A DNA stretch of 64,000 nt. It comes from Pseudolactococcus raffinolactis NBRC 100932. GTDB taxonomy: Bacteria > Bacillota > Bacilli > Lactobacillales > Streptococcaceae. The position numbers and the translations under genes were made by a program. A model generated the notes under the pieces. That model saw only the letters and a program-made list of their open reading frames with translations. It searched no databases and was not told the DNA's origin. Below, piece after piece: positions 55,994-64,000 of this stretch (position 1 is its first letter; every line of letters begins with the position of its first letter). Location of the stretch: the NCBI RefSeq assembly GCF_001591765.1, contig NZ_BCVN01000005.1, forward strand, positions 1 to 64,000, in the 5' to 3' direction.

Positions 55994-57721
55994 TTATTTT
56001 GTGTAGTCTTCAACCAAGGCAAAAACTTCTTCCATTGTCGCACATTCAGTCAAGGCTTTGTTAGCCAATTCTTGCATTTTCGCAGTGTCAAGACGTTTCA
56101 TCAAGCTACGTGTTTGTAGGATTGATGTCGCTGACATTGAGAATTCGTCAAGTCCCATACCAACTAAAAGTGGTACAGCAGTTTGGTCACCGGCCATTTC
56201 GCCACACATACCAGCCCATTTACCTTCAGCATGCGCTGCTTTAATCACGTTGTTGATTAAGCGCAAGATTGATGGGTTATAAGGTTGGTAGAGGTAAGAA
56301 ACTTGTTCGTTCATACGGTCAGCCGCCATCGTGTATTGGATGAGGTCGTTAGTACCGATTGAGAAGAAGTCTACTTCTTTAGCGAATTGGTCAGCAAGCA
56401 TTGCTGCTGCTGGGATTTCGATCATGATACCTACTTGGATGTCGTCAGCAACTGCTACGCCTTCAGCGAGCAAGTTTGCTTTTTCTTCATCGAAAAGTTT
56501 TTTAGCTGCACGGAATTCAGTCACGAGTGCAACCATTGGGAACATGATGCGAAGTTTACCGTGAACAGATGAACGAAGCAAAGCACGCAATTGTGTGCGG
56601 AACATGGCATCGCCACCTTCAGACAAGCTGATACGAAGCGCACGGTAACCAAGGAATGGGTTCATTTCTTTCGGAAGATCGAAATAAGGCAATTCCTTGT
56701 CACCACCGATGTCCATCGTACGGACAACAACTGGTTTACCATTCATGCCTTCAAGCACTGCTTTATAGGCTTCATATTGTTCATCTTCAGTTGGGAAGTC
56801 TTGTGAATCCATGTAAAGGAACTCAGTACGGTATAAACCAACTGCTTCCCCACCATTTTCATTCACGCCGACAACGTCTTTAGGTGTACCAATATTGGCA
56901 GCCAATTCAAAGTGTTTGCCATCAGCAGTCATTGTTTCAGCATCTTTAAGCAAAGCCCATTCTGCTTTTTGATCAGCATAAGCTTTACCTGCAGCAAGAA
57001 ACTCTGCTTGTTCAGCTTCTGTTGGTTCGATAATGACATCACCAGTGATCCCGTTGACAGCCAAGAGTTGACCGTCTGTCACAAGTGTTGTGATGTTATT
57101 TGTACCAAGAACAGCAGGGATTTCAAGTGTCCGTGCCATGATAGCTGAGTGACTTGTACGTCCGCCGATATTTGTAATAAAGGCTTTAACGAATTTTTTG
57201 TCAAGTTGCGCTGTATCAGATGGTGTCAAATCATGTGCAACGACGATCACTTCTTGATCGATTGTTGCAGGACTTGGCAATTTCTTGCCAAGTAGATTTG
57301 CAAGCACACGTTTTGTAACGTCTTTGATGTCAGCAGCACGTTCTTGCATGTATGGATTATCTTCCATACCTTCGAAAATCGCGATAAACATATCTGTCAC
57401 TTCTTTAAGTGCTGTTTCTGCGTTTGTTTTCTTAGCGCGAATCGTTTCTTTCATTTGACCGATCATTTCTGGATCTGCAAGAACCATCAAATGCGCGTCA
57501 AATACCGCTGCCGCTTCGTTTCCTAGGCTTTCTACAGCTTTCTCACGGATAACGTTAAGCTCGCCTGTGCTTGCTTCAAGAGCAGCATCCAAGCGAGCTT
57601 CCTCGTTGTCTGTATTTTCGACAGTAACTGTCTCAAATGACAAATCCGGTTGAACAAGTAGATAAGCTTTGGCAACTGCAACACCGCTAGACGCGGCAAT
57701 ACCTGTAAGCTTTTCTGCCAT
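55994..57721 (-). CDS. ptsI: PTS enzyme I
   Basis: 575 residues passing phosphate from PEP to HPr. Active His in [13 protein letters not shown] (about 189-191); PEP-binding [16 protein letters not shown] (about 295), [26 protein letters not shown] and the catalytic Cys in GMCGEMAGD (about 500). Two bases after ptsH; ends in a strong terminator. Confidence 0.98.
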   Translation of the reverse strand: MAEKLTGIAASSGVAVAKAYLLVQPDLSFETVTVENTDNEEARLDAALEASTGELNVIREKAVESLGNEAAAVFDAHLMVLADPEMIGQMKETIRAKKTNAETALKEVTDMFIAIFEGMEDNPYMQERAADIKDVTKRVLANLLGKKLPSPATIDQEVIVVAHDLTPSDTAQLDKKFVKAFITNIGGRTSHSAIMARTLEIPAVLGTNNITTLVTDGQLLAVNGITGDVIIEPTEAEQAEFLAAGKAYADQKAEWALLKDAETMTADGKHFELAANIGTPKDVVGVNENGGEAVGLYRTEFLYMDSQDFPTEDEQYEAYKAVLEGMNGKPVVVRTMDIGGDKELPYFDLPKEMNPFLGYRALRISLSEGGDAMFRTQLRALLRSSVHGKLRIMFPMVALVTEFRAAKKLFDEEKANLLAEGVAVADDIQVGIMIEIPAAAMLADQFAKEVDFFSIGTNDLIQYTMAADRMNEQVSYLYQPYNPSILRLINNVIKAAHAEGKWAGMCGEMAGDQTAVPLLVGMGLDEFSMSATSILQTRSLMKRLDTAKMQELANKALTECATMEEVFALVEDYTK

Positions 57722-57723
57722 GA

Positions 57724-57993
57724 TTATTCCCCAGCCAATCCTTCTTTTGTCATTGTTTCAGTGATTGCAGCGATTGCGTCGTCTGCGTCTGCGCCTTCAG
57801 CAGAGATTGTAACGTCAGCACCTTGACCAACACCAAGTGACATAACACCCATGATTGATTTAAGGTTAACTGATTTACCTTTATATTCAAGGTTGATGTC
57901 AGAAGTGAATTTTGAAGCTGCTTGTACAAGCAAAGTTGCAGGACGTGCGTGGATACCTGTTTCAGCTACGATGTGAAAATCTTTAGATGCCAT
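57724..57993 (-). CDS. ptsH: HPr phosphocarrier protein
   Basis: 89 residues. Phosphorylated His15 in [13 protein letters not shown] and regulatory Ser46 in [12 protein letters not shown] are both present, so the protein can act in PTS transport and, as HPr-Ser-P, with CcpA at the cre sites of malQ and pflA. AAGGAG precedes the ATG. Confidence 0.98.
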   Translation of the reverse strand: MASKDFHIVAETGIHARPATLLVQAASKFTSDINLEYKGKSVNLKSIMGVMSLGVGQGADVTISAEGADADDAIAAITETMTKEGLAGE

Positions 57994-58062
57994 GATTGCA
58001 TTCTCCTTAGTTTTTTCGATAATTTTTGACTTTTAGTTATATTTCAAAGCCATCACAAGAAT

Positions 58063-58091
58063 ATTTTATCACAAAATGAAAAGGTTTGCAA
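58063..58091 (-). promoter_or_regulatory. ptsHI promoter
   Basis: TTGCAA (58086-58091), 17-nt spacer, extended -10 TGATAAAAT (TAAAAT at 58063-58068) on the minus strand; leader about 60 nt. The rest of the 305-base gap up to 58266 shows no convincing gene. Confidence 0.75.
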
Positions 58092-58266
58092 TAAAAATGC
58101 AACAATTATTTATCATGTGTGCTATACCAGCTTATGATGACAGCTGCTACTTTTCAACAGATCATGGGCTTTTTCACGCAAATTCTTTATGAAGAAATCT
58201 CACACTTCTTATTTTCTCTTTCTTTTCGATCCGCCATCTGTTTCATAATATCTCGAAACACGCAAT

Positions 58267-58286
58267 AAAAAAGAGGCTTTCGCCTC
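58267..58286 (-). terminator. Terminator behind the DAHP synthase pair
   Basis: GAGGC, GAAA loop, GCCTC, then TTTTTT on the minus strand. Confidence 0.85.
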
Positions 58287-58298
58287 CATTATTCTGGA

Positions 58299-59327
58299 TT
58301 AATCCAAAGTTTCATAAATTTCGTTAACTAGGGCTTCTGTTTTATCCCAACCGAGACATGGGTCTGTAATGGACTGGCCAAATACTTCTGGTGTATCCTG
58401 GCGTCCATCTTCTAAGTAAGACTCAATCATAAAGCCACGGACAGTTTGCTTGATCTGCTCGTTCCAGTCACGATTAATTAGGGTCTGACGCACGATGCGG
58501 ATCTGCTCTAAGAATTGTTTCCCTGAGTTATCGTGGTTAGTGTCCACCATAATGAAAGGATTTTTAAGTCCCATTTTGTCATAAGTCGCAATCGCTTTGA
58601 GGAGGTTATCGTAGTAGTAATTTGGTTCATTTTCACCGTACTCGTTTGTCGCACCACGTAAAATCACGTGCGCCAAAGGATTGCCGTCTGTGTCCACTTC
58701 CGCATTACCAAACAAGAAGTTTTGTTTGTTTTGCGCTGCATGAATCGCATTAAACATCACGCTCAAGTTACCAGAAGTTGGATTTTTCATACCTGTTGGT
58801 GCATCAATACCTGATGCCACAAAACGGTGCTCCTGATCCTCAACTGACCGTGCACCAATCGCATGGTAGCTAACCAAATCGTCGACCATGCGCAAATTAG
58901 AAGGGTAGAGCATTTCGTCAGCGGTTGTCAAACCAGTCTGCGTGATCACTTTATAATGCAGGTCACGAACAGCCTGAATCCCATTGATGAGATCCGGTAA
59001 TTTAGACGTATCTGGTTGATGCATCAGGCCTTTGTAGCCATCACCATTGGTCCGAGGTTTAGCCGTGTAGACACGCATGACCATAAAGACCTTATCCTTC
59101 ACTTGCTCTTGTAACTTGGCTAAACGGTGGGCGTATTCCAGAACCGCAGCTTCATTATCTGATGAACAAGGGCCAATAACGAGCAAGATACGGTCGTCTT
59201 CACCTTTGATAATGCGTTCTAACTCGGCATCACGCGCTTCTTTTTTAGCTAAAATATCGCCTTCTAGTTTGGCGTGTGACTTAACTGTTGCGATATCAAT
59301 TGTCGCACCTTTTTGATGTATTCCCAT
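58299..59327 (-). CDS. aroG: DAHP synthase, class I (copy 2)
   Basis: 342 residues, first step of the shikimate pathway (PEP plus erythrose-4-phosphate). Family motifs: LLVIGPCSSDN (about 49), MRVYTAKPRTNGDGYKGL (about 86-102), GARSVEDQEHRFVASG (about 165), MVDTNHDNSGK (metal His, about 265) and SITDPCLGWDKTE at the end. About three-quarters of residues match the upstream copy; the N-terminal 30 differ, which is where aromatic feedback specificity can lie. Confidence 0.94.
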   Translation of the reverse strand: MGIHQKGATIDIATVKSHAKLEGDILAKKEARDAELERIIKGEDDRILLVIGPCSSDNEAAVLEYAHRLAKLQEQVKDKVFMVMRVYTAKPRTNGDGYKGLMHQPDTSKLPDLINGIQAVRDLHYKVITQTGLTTADEMLYPSNLRMVDDLVSYHAIGARSVEDQEHRFVASGIDAPTGMKNPTSGNLSVMFNAIHAAQNKQNFLFGNAEVDTDGNPLAHVILRGATNEYGENEPNYYYDNLLKAIATYDKMGLKNPFIMVDTNHDNSGKQFLEQIRIVRQTLINRDWNEQIKQTVRGFMIESYLEDGRQDTPEVFGQSITDPCLGWDKTEALVNEIYETLD

Positions 59328-59375
59328 TTTTCATTTTCTTTCTAATTATTACAAAATTCTGACAAAATTATTTAA

Positions 59376-59401
59376 ACAAAAACTGAAGCAAGCTCCAGTT
59401 T
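59376..59401 (-). terminator. Hairpin between the two DAHP synthase genes
   Basis: AAACTGGAG, CTTG loop, CTTCAGTTT (one wobble pair), then TTGTTT on the minus strand. Probably a partial terminator or processing site. Confidence 0.6.
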
Positions 59402-59454
59402 CGTCGCCAAATTTCTGACTGGTACAAGGCTCCTAAATCGAGCAGCGTCCCTTA

Positions 59455-60480
59455 TTAAAGTTCTTGATATATTTCGTTAATCAAGTTTTCCGTTTTATCC
59501 CAACCGAGACATGGGTCTGTGATTGATTTACCGAAAACGACCGGCTCGTCTTGACGACCATCTTCCAAGTAAGACTCAATCATGAAACCACGAACATATT
59601 TATGAATGAGTGGATTCCATTGATGATTGATCAAGGTTTGACGGATAATTCGGATTTGTTCCAAATAACGTTTTCCTGAATTATCATGGTTGGTATCAAT
59701 CATGATGAAAGGATTTTCAAGACCCATTTTTTCATAAGTCGCGATCGCTTCTAACAAATCATCTGTATAGAAGTTAGGAATATTTTTGCCATATTCATTC
59801 AAGGCACCTCGAAGAATCGCATGTGCTAATGGGTTGCCTTCAGTTTCAACTTCTGTTCGGTTAAAGAGGAAGTTTTGCGGTGCTTGAGCAGCATATATCC
59901 CATTAAACATAACATTCAGATTACCTGACGTTGGATTTTTCAAACCAACAGGTACATCAATGCCTGAAGCCACAAAACGGTGCTGTTGGTTCTCAACCGA
60001 GCGTGCCCCAACTGCAATATAGCTGACTAGGTCATCAATAATCCGCAGATTTTCAGGATAAAGCATCTCATCAGCAGTTGTCAAACCAGTCTCAGTGATG
60101 ACTTTATAATGCAATTCACGAACAGCTTTGATACCATTTAACAGATTAGGTTGCGCTGTCGCATCTGGTTGGTGGATCAAGCCTTTGTAGCCATCTCCAT
60201 TGGTCCGTGGTTTTGCTGTATAAACGCGCATGACCATGAAAATTTTATCTTTAACTGTTTCTTGTAACTTAGCTAAACGACGGGCATATTCAAGCGCCGC
60301 TTCTTCATTATCAGATGAACAAGGACCAATAACCAATAAGATACGGTCATCTTCGCCTTTGATGATAGCTTCTAACTCACGGTCACGGGCTTCTTTCAAA
60401 GCTTTAGTTGCCGCTGAAAGTTTGCCTAATTCTTTGATTTCTTCTATCTCTAGTTTTTTAGAAATTTCTTTAAATGTCAT
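59455..60480 (-). CDS. aroF: DAHP synthase, class I (copy 1)
   Basis: 341 residues with the same motifs: LVIGPCSSDNEEAALEY, VYTAKPRTNGDGYKGLIHQP, GARSVENQQHRFVASG, MIDTNHDNSGKRYLE and SITDPCLGWDKTENL. N-terminal FKEISKKLEIEEIKELGKL is unlike copy 2. First of the pair behind secA, the order also found in streptococci. A long hairpin lies in its leader at 60504-60529. Confidence 0.94.
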   Translation of the reverse strand: MTFKEISKKLEIEEIKELGKLSAATKALKEARDRELEAIIKGEDDRILLVIGPCSSDNEEAALEYARRLAKLQETVKDKIFMVMRVYTAKPRTNGDGYKGLIHQPDATAQPNLLNGIKAVRELHYKVITETGLTTADEMLYPENLRIIDDLVSYIAVGARSVENQQHRFVASGIDVPVGLKNPTSGNLNVMFNGIYAAQAPQNFLFNRTEVETEGNPLAHAILRGALNEYGKNIPNFYTDDLLEAIATYEKMGLENPFIMIDTNHDNSGKRYLEQIRIIRQTLINHQWNPLIHKYVRGFMIESYLEDGRQDEPVVFGKSITDPCLGWDKTENLINEIYQEL

Positions 60481-60503
60481 TTATTTACTTTCAATCTTTA
60501 GCT

Positions 60504-60529
60504 AAGTAACCGTCTTGCGACGGCTACTT
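60504..60529 (-). other. Leader hairpin of the DAHP synthase pair
   Basis: AAGTAGCCGTC, GCAA loop, GACGGTTACTT on the minus strand: 11 bp, one wobble pair, no T-run. It sits 24-49 bases before the start; may stabilise mRNA or take part in control. No T-box motif is seen. Confidence 0.5.
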
Positions 60530-60593
60530 TCATGGAATCGTCCTCAAGGCACTCAAGTACTTTGAAGAACTTGCAACTAATTTTTTCGTATGA

Positions 60594-63185
60594 TTAGACG
60601 ATTCTAGCGCGGCCATGACAATTTTTAAATTTCTTGCCTGAACCACATGGACATGGATCATTACGTTTCACTTTTGAAAAGTCTATACCTGATGTCTCAA
60701 CATTCGTTGCTGCTTCTGCTGAAGCAACATTTGTCAGATTTTCTAGTGAAGCCGTTGTCACGACTTTAGGTCCATTATCTTGCTGAATCGTTGTTTGTGG
60801 ATGAATTTGTGCTTTCATCATCAAACGTGTCACTTCAAACTCGATCGCACCAACCATGTTATTAAACATGTTGAAGGCTTCTTGTTGATATTCAACAAGT
60901 GGATTATTTTGGGCGTAACCACGCAAGCCAACACTTTGTCGCATTTGATCTAGTTGGTCAATATGATCTGACCAGTTTGTGTCAACAGTTCTAAGAATAA
61001 CAGCTTGTTGGAAACTTAATTGACGTTCTGGATCAGCTAATTTTGCCATTTGATCAGCATAGATCACCTTGATTTTGTCTAAAATCAAGTCTTTAATAGC
61101 AGATAAACTCAAGCCATCCAGATCAGTAGCTTTGATTGCACCGTCAGGAAGGAAGCTACTTTCCACTTGGACGATTAAATCTTGCGTCCCTGTTTCATCT
61201 AGCTTTCCTAAAGGCGCTTGCCCTGCAATGCTGCGTTCAATCGTCCGATCAAACATACCAAAAAGTTCTGGTGTTAAACTCTCTTTGGCTGTAATTACTT
61301 CATAGCGTTGTTTATAAATCACTTCACGTTGTTCGCGAATGACGTCATCATATTGCAAGACTTGTTTCCGAGAATCGTAGTTATTCCCCTCAACACGTTT
61401 TTGTGACGCTTCAATCTGATTGGTGATCATGCGAGATTTAATCACCGCATCTTCACCTTCAATTTTGAAACGCTCAAGGACTGCCGCTACACGTTCACTA
61501 CCAAAACGACGCATCAAATCATCTTCAAGCGACAGATAGAATTGTGACACACCTGGGTCACCTTGACGACCAGAACGACCACGCAACTGATTATCAATCC
61601 GACGAGATTCATGACGTTCAGTCCCGATAACAGCCAGCCCACGATATTCCGCTTCTGGATGATCGACAACACCAGCACCTAATTTAATATCGGTACCACG
61701 ACCCGCCATATTGGTCGCAATGGTTACTGCACCCTTTTGGCCGGCATTCATGATGATTTGAGCTTCTTTAAAGTGATTCTTAGCATTCAAAACTTCGTGT
61801 GGAATACCTGATTGGACAAGTTTTTGAGAAATGATCTCCGATGTTTCCACACCGACTGTCCCGATCAAGATGGGTTGACCCTTATCATGACGGTCTTTGA
61901 CATCACGCACGACTGCTGCAAATTTTGATTCAATCGTTGGATAGAGCAAATCTGGATGATCGACACGAATGACTGGCATATTAGTCGGGATTGGGATGAT
62001 TTGCATATTATAAATTTCACGGAATTCTTCCGCTTCTGTTTTTGCAGTCCCTGACATCCCTGCCAGTTTTTTGTACATCCGGAAATAGTTTTGATAAGTG
62101 ATAGACGCCATTGTCTTAGACTCATCTTGGATTGGCACGCCTTCTTTGGCTTCAATCGCTTGGTGGAGGCCATCAGAGAAACGACGTCCTTCCATGGCAC
62201 GACCGGTAAATTGATCGACAATCAACACTTCTTGATTTTCATCAACCATGTAATCAAAGTCAAGAGACATGATATAGTTAGCACGCAAAGAATTATCTAC
62301 AAAGTGCGTCAAGGCCGCATTTTCAAGATCATAAAGATTGTCAATCGCAAAGAACTTCTCTGCTTTATCAATCCCTTCTTCTGTCAAGCTAATCGTTTTA
62401 GACTGGACATCAATTTTATAATCATCGCCTTCTTCATAGTCTTCACGACCATTCAAAGATTTGACAAATTGGTCTGCACGATAGTAAAGTGCACTTGAGC
62501 TTTCTGCCTGACCGGAAATAATCAACGGTGTCCGGGCTTCATCGATCAAAATCGAATCCACTTCATCGACTAAAGCAAAGTTCAAAGGGCGTTGTGACAT
62601 TTCTTCAAATGTCGTTACCATATTATCACGCAGATAGTCAAAACCTAACTCAGAGTTGGTTGAATAAGTGATATCGCAAGCATATGCTTCACGTTTCTCA
62701 ACTGCTGACTTGGTTGATGAGTTAATCCCAACAGTTAATCCTAGCCAGTTATAGAGTTCTCCCATTTCAGTCGCATCACGCGCTGACAGGTACTCATTGA
62801 CCGTGACAACGTGGACACCTTCACCCGCCAAAGCGTTCAGGTAAACTGGCATTGTCGCCGTTAAGGTTTTACCTTCACCAGTACGCATTTCAGGGACGTC
62901 ACCATTATGAAGGACAATACCACCCATAATTTGAACGTGATAAGGAAAAAGACCTAGAATCCGTTTAGCACCTTCACGAGCGACCGCAAATGCTTCATAG
63001 AGTAAATCATCTAGTGTTTCGCCATTTTGATAACGCTGTTTAAACTCAGGTGTTTTGGCTTGAAGTTCAGCATCAGACATAGCCGCATAAGCTGCCTCAT
63101 AGCTTTCTACCTTTTCTGCCATTTTATGCAATTTTTTTAATTGTTTTTTATCATTTTCAATTAGTTTTTGAATAATGTTAGCCAT
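60594..63185 (-). CDS. secA: Preprotein translocase ATPase SecA
   Basis: 863 residues driving protein export through Sec[23 protein letters not shown] (Walker A, about 99), [20 protein letters not shown] (Walker B, about 208), [11 protein letters not shown] (about 490), [18 protein letters not shown], and a C-terminal zinc/SecB-type motif [17 protein letters not shown] at 63185 with GGGAG; TTG at 63197 is less likely. Canonical SecA1. Confidence 0.98.
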   Translation of the reverse strand: MANIIQKLIENDKKQLKKLHKMAEKVESYEAAYAAMSDAELQAKTPEFKQRYQNGETLDDLLYEAFAVAREGAKRILGLFPYHVQIMGGIVLHNGDVPEMRTGEGKTLTATMPVYLNALAGEGVHVVTVNEYLSARDATEMGELYNWLGLTVGINSSTKSAVEKREAYACDITYSTNSELGFDYLRDNMVTTFEEMSQRPLNFALVDEVDSILIDEARTPLIISGQAESSSALYYRADQFVKSLNGREDYEEGDDYKIDVQSKTISLTEEGIDKAEKFFAIDNLYDLENAALTHFVDNSLRANYIMSLDFDYMVDENQEVLIVDQFTGRAMEGRRFSDGLHQAIEAKEGVPIQDESKTMASITYQNYFRMYKKLAGMSGTAKTEAEEFREIYNMQIIPIPTNMPVIRVDHPDLLYPTIESKFAAVVRDVKDRHDKGQPILIGTVGVETSEIISQKLVQSGIPHEVLNAKNHFKEAQIIMNAGQKGAVTIATNMAGRGTDIKLGAGVVDHPEAEYRGLAVIGTERHESRRIDNQLRGRSGRQGDPGVSQFYLSLEDDLMRRFGSERVAAVLERFKIEGEDAVIKSRMITNQIEASQKRVEGNNYDSRKQVLQYDDVIREQREVIYKQRYEVITAKESLTPELFGMFDRTIERSIAGQAPLGKLDETGTQDLIVQVESSFLPDGAIKATDLDGLSLSAIKDLILDKIKVIYADQMAKLADPERQLSFQQAVILRTVDTNWSDHIDQLDQMRQSVGLRGYAQNNPLVEYQQEAFNMFNNMVGAIEFEVTRLMMKAQIHPQTTIQQDNGPKVVTTASLENLTNVASAEAATNVETSGIDFSKVKRNDPCPCGSGKKFKNCHGRARIV

Positions 63186-63270
63186 TTTATCTCCCAAAGA
63201 GTCTTAGTCATTGTCTTAAAACAATATACTCTCAACAATTTTACCATTTTATAACCTAAATTTCAATTAT

Positions 63271-63297
63271 AAAAAAAATCGCCCTGAGGCGATTTTT
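63271..63297 (-). terminator. Terminator of the CHAP protein gene
   Basis: AAAATCGCC, 4-nt loop, GGCGATTTT then TTTT on the minus strand. Confidence 0.88.
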
Positions 63298-63307
63298 GAT
63301 AGATGCA

Positions 63308-64000
63308 TCAATTTGGATAGATATAAGTCACAGCACCTGGATCGAACAAGCCGCCACGGTGATCTGCAATATAACGTTTACCTGCATAGTTTGATTCTTG
63401 AACGGCAATTTGATTACCACTTACTTGGTAAACAACGGCAACGTGACCATAACCACCTTGCCATACAGCGATAGCACCAACTTGTGGTACTGAACCTGTA
63501 CGTAAACCAGCTCTAGCTGCAGAGGCAGCCCAGTCGCCACCATTACCCCAGTAATCGCCTGCCCAAGGTGCTAATACTTTAGCCCCCCATGTACACTCAC
63601 CTACTGGATAAGTGTTGGCACCACCACCGCCACCTGGAGGCGTAGGTGTTGGCGTAGGTGTTGGCGTAGGTGTTGGTGCTGGCGTATAACCACCACCGCC
63701 ACCACCAGGATTAGGCACGTTATTGTCAATGGAAGCACCATTATCAGTTTGTTCTTTTGCTTTAGCAGCGGCATCAGCAACTTGATCGCTGTAAGCTTTT
63801 TCACGAGCAGCTGCTTCTGAAGCGGCTGCTTGAGCAGCAGCTTTTTGTTCAAGCAATGAAGCTTTATCACCTTCTGCTGTTGCACGTTCTGCTGCTAAGT
63901 TCAATTGAGCAACTTTAAGCTGTGCTTGTTGTGTTTCAAGTGTTTTAGCTTGATCATCCATTTGAGCTAGCAGTTTGTAGCCTTCATTTGATTTCGCTTG
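63308..64000 (-). CDS. PcsB-like secreted CHAP-domain protein (N-terminus outside window)
   Basis: The visible 230 residues are the C-terminal part; the frame is still open at 64000 and reads on through [15 protein letters not shown], so no start is given. A Gln/Ala/Glu-rich coiled coil (about 1-90 of the visible part) is followed by a Gly-rich linker holding a Pro-Thr repeat ([10 protein letters not shown]) between poly-Gly blocks, and a CHAP domain with Cys in VGECTWGAK, His in GYGHVAVV and VQESNYAG. This is the layout of PcsB/Usp45-type peptidoglycan hydrolases that split daughter cells with FtsEX. Confidence 0.85.
   Translation of the reverse strand, partial: QAKSNEGYKLLAQMDDQAKTLETQQAQLKVAQLNLAAERATAEGDKASLLEQKAAAQAAASEAAAREKAYSDQVADAAAKAKEQTDNGASIDNNVPNPGGGGGGYTPAPTPTPTPTPTPTPPGGGGGANTYPVGECTWGAKVLAPWAGDYWGNGGDWAASAARAGLRTGSVPQVGAIAVWQGGYGHVAVVYQVSGNQIAVQESNYAGKRYIADHRGGLFDPGAVTYIYPN

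Noticed and set aside
58134-58268. 44-codon plus-strand ORF upstream of ptsH, hydrophobic
   Set aside because: No ribosome site or promoter, and no T-run behind the plus-strand hairpin; likely chance.

Overview
The window is chromosomal DNA of a low-GC Gram-positive coccus of the Streptococcaceae, most likely Lactococcus or the Pseudolactococcus group (L. raffinolactis/L. piscium type). This rests on gene content and order: murA2-epuA, glmU-nudix-macP-mtnN, rpmB-yloU-fakA, stp-stkP behind fmt-rsmB, aroG pair beside secA, an NADH peroxidase, and a PcsB-like CHAP protein. The genus is an inference; no rRNA is present. Almost all genes lie on the minus strand, so the window reads right to left. 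I saw no tRNA, rRNA, CRISPR array, transposase or intact prophage.

Layout, left to right. 1-6.05 kb: VOC protein, nitrogen block (type III glutamine synthetase, glnA, glnR) with two GlnR operators, a rhodanese gene and ruvB. 6.05-6.5 kb: a compact, apparently undescribed locus that looks like a type I toxin-antitoxin pair (37-residue hydrophobic, basic-tailed peptide on minus; about 88-nt convergent antisense RNA on plus). 6.5-18 kb: ruvA, mutL, mutS, a YlbF protein, argR and argS, with a decaying accessory stretch between mutL and mutS (broken epimerase, DJ-1-like protein, ArsR regulator, P-loop protein, frameshifted secreted protein). 18-28.9 kb: NADH peroxidase, MalQ under a cre site, FakA/YloU, L28, a DUF1129 protein, a DEAD-box helicase and two membrane proteins. 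28.9-29.65 kb: a gene-free block of nested inverted repeats and three exact-period 104-bp repeats.

29.65-45.6 kb: PepC; a long unit glmU-nudix-macP-mtnN-pncB-nadE-nadD joining cell-wall precursor synthesis, SAM by-product recycling and NAD salvage; proC; a GH1 phospho-glucosidase; trigger factor; murA2-epuA; suhB; an Spx-like regulator facing a small DUF2829 (Tad2-like) gene across a perfect 36-bp palindromic promoter; an SDR and a helical protein. 45.6-48.5 kb: folate operon folB-folK-folE-(HAM1::folP), where a HAM1 pyrophosphatase domain is fused to dihydropteroate synthase. 48.5-64 kb: rpsO, stkP-stp-rsmB-fmt, pflA with a perfect cre, a possible Cys-containing micropeptide, ptsH-ptsI, two DAHP synthases, secA and the truncated CHAP gene.

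Two themes cut across regions. CcpA-type carbon control is visible at malQ and pflA in a window that also encodes HPr/EI. Several genes (mutL, ruvB, argR, the DEAD helicase, the DUF1129 gene and the DUF2829 gene) have an extended -10 element ending 6-8 nt before the start codon and little or no Shine-Dalgarno, predicting leaderless or nearly leaderless mRNAs.
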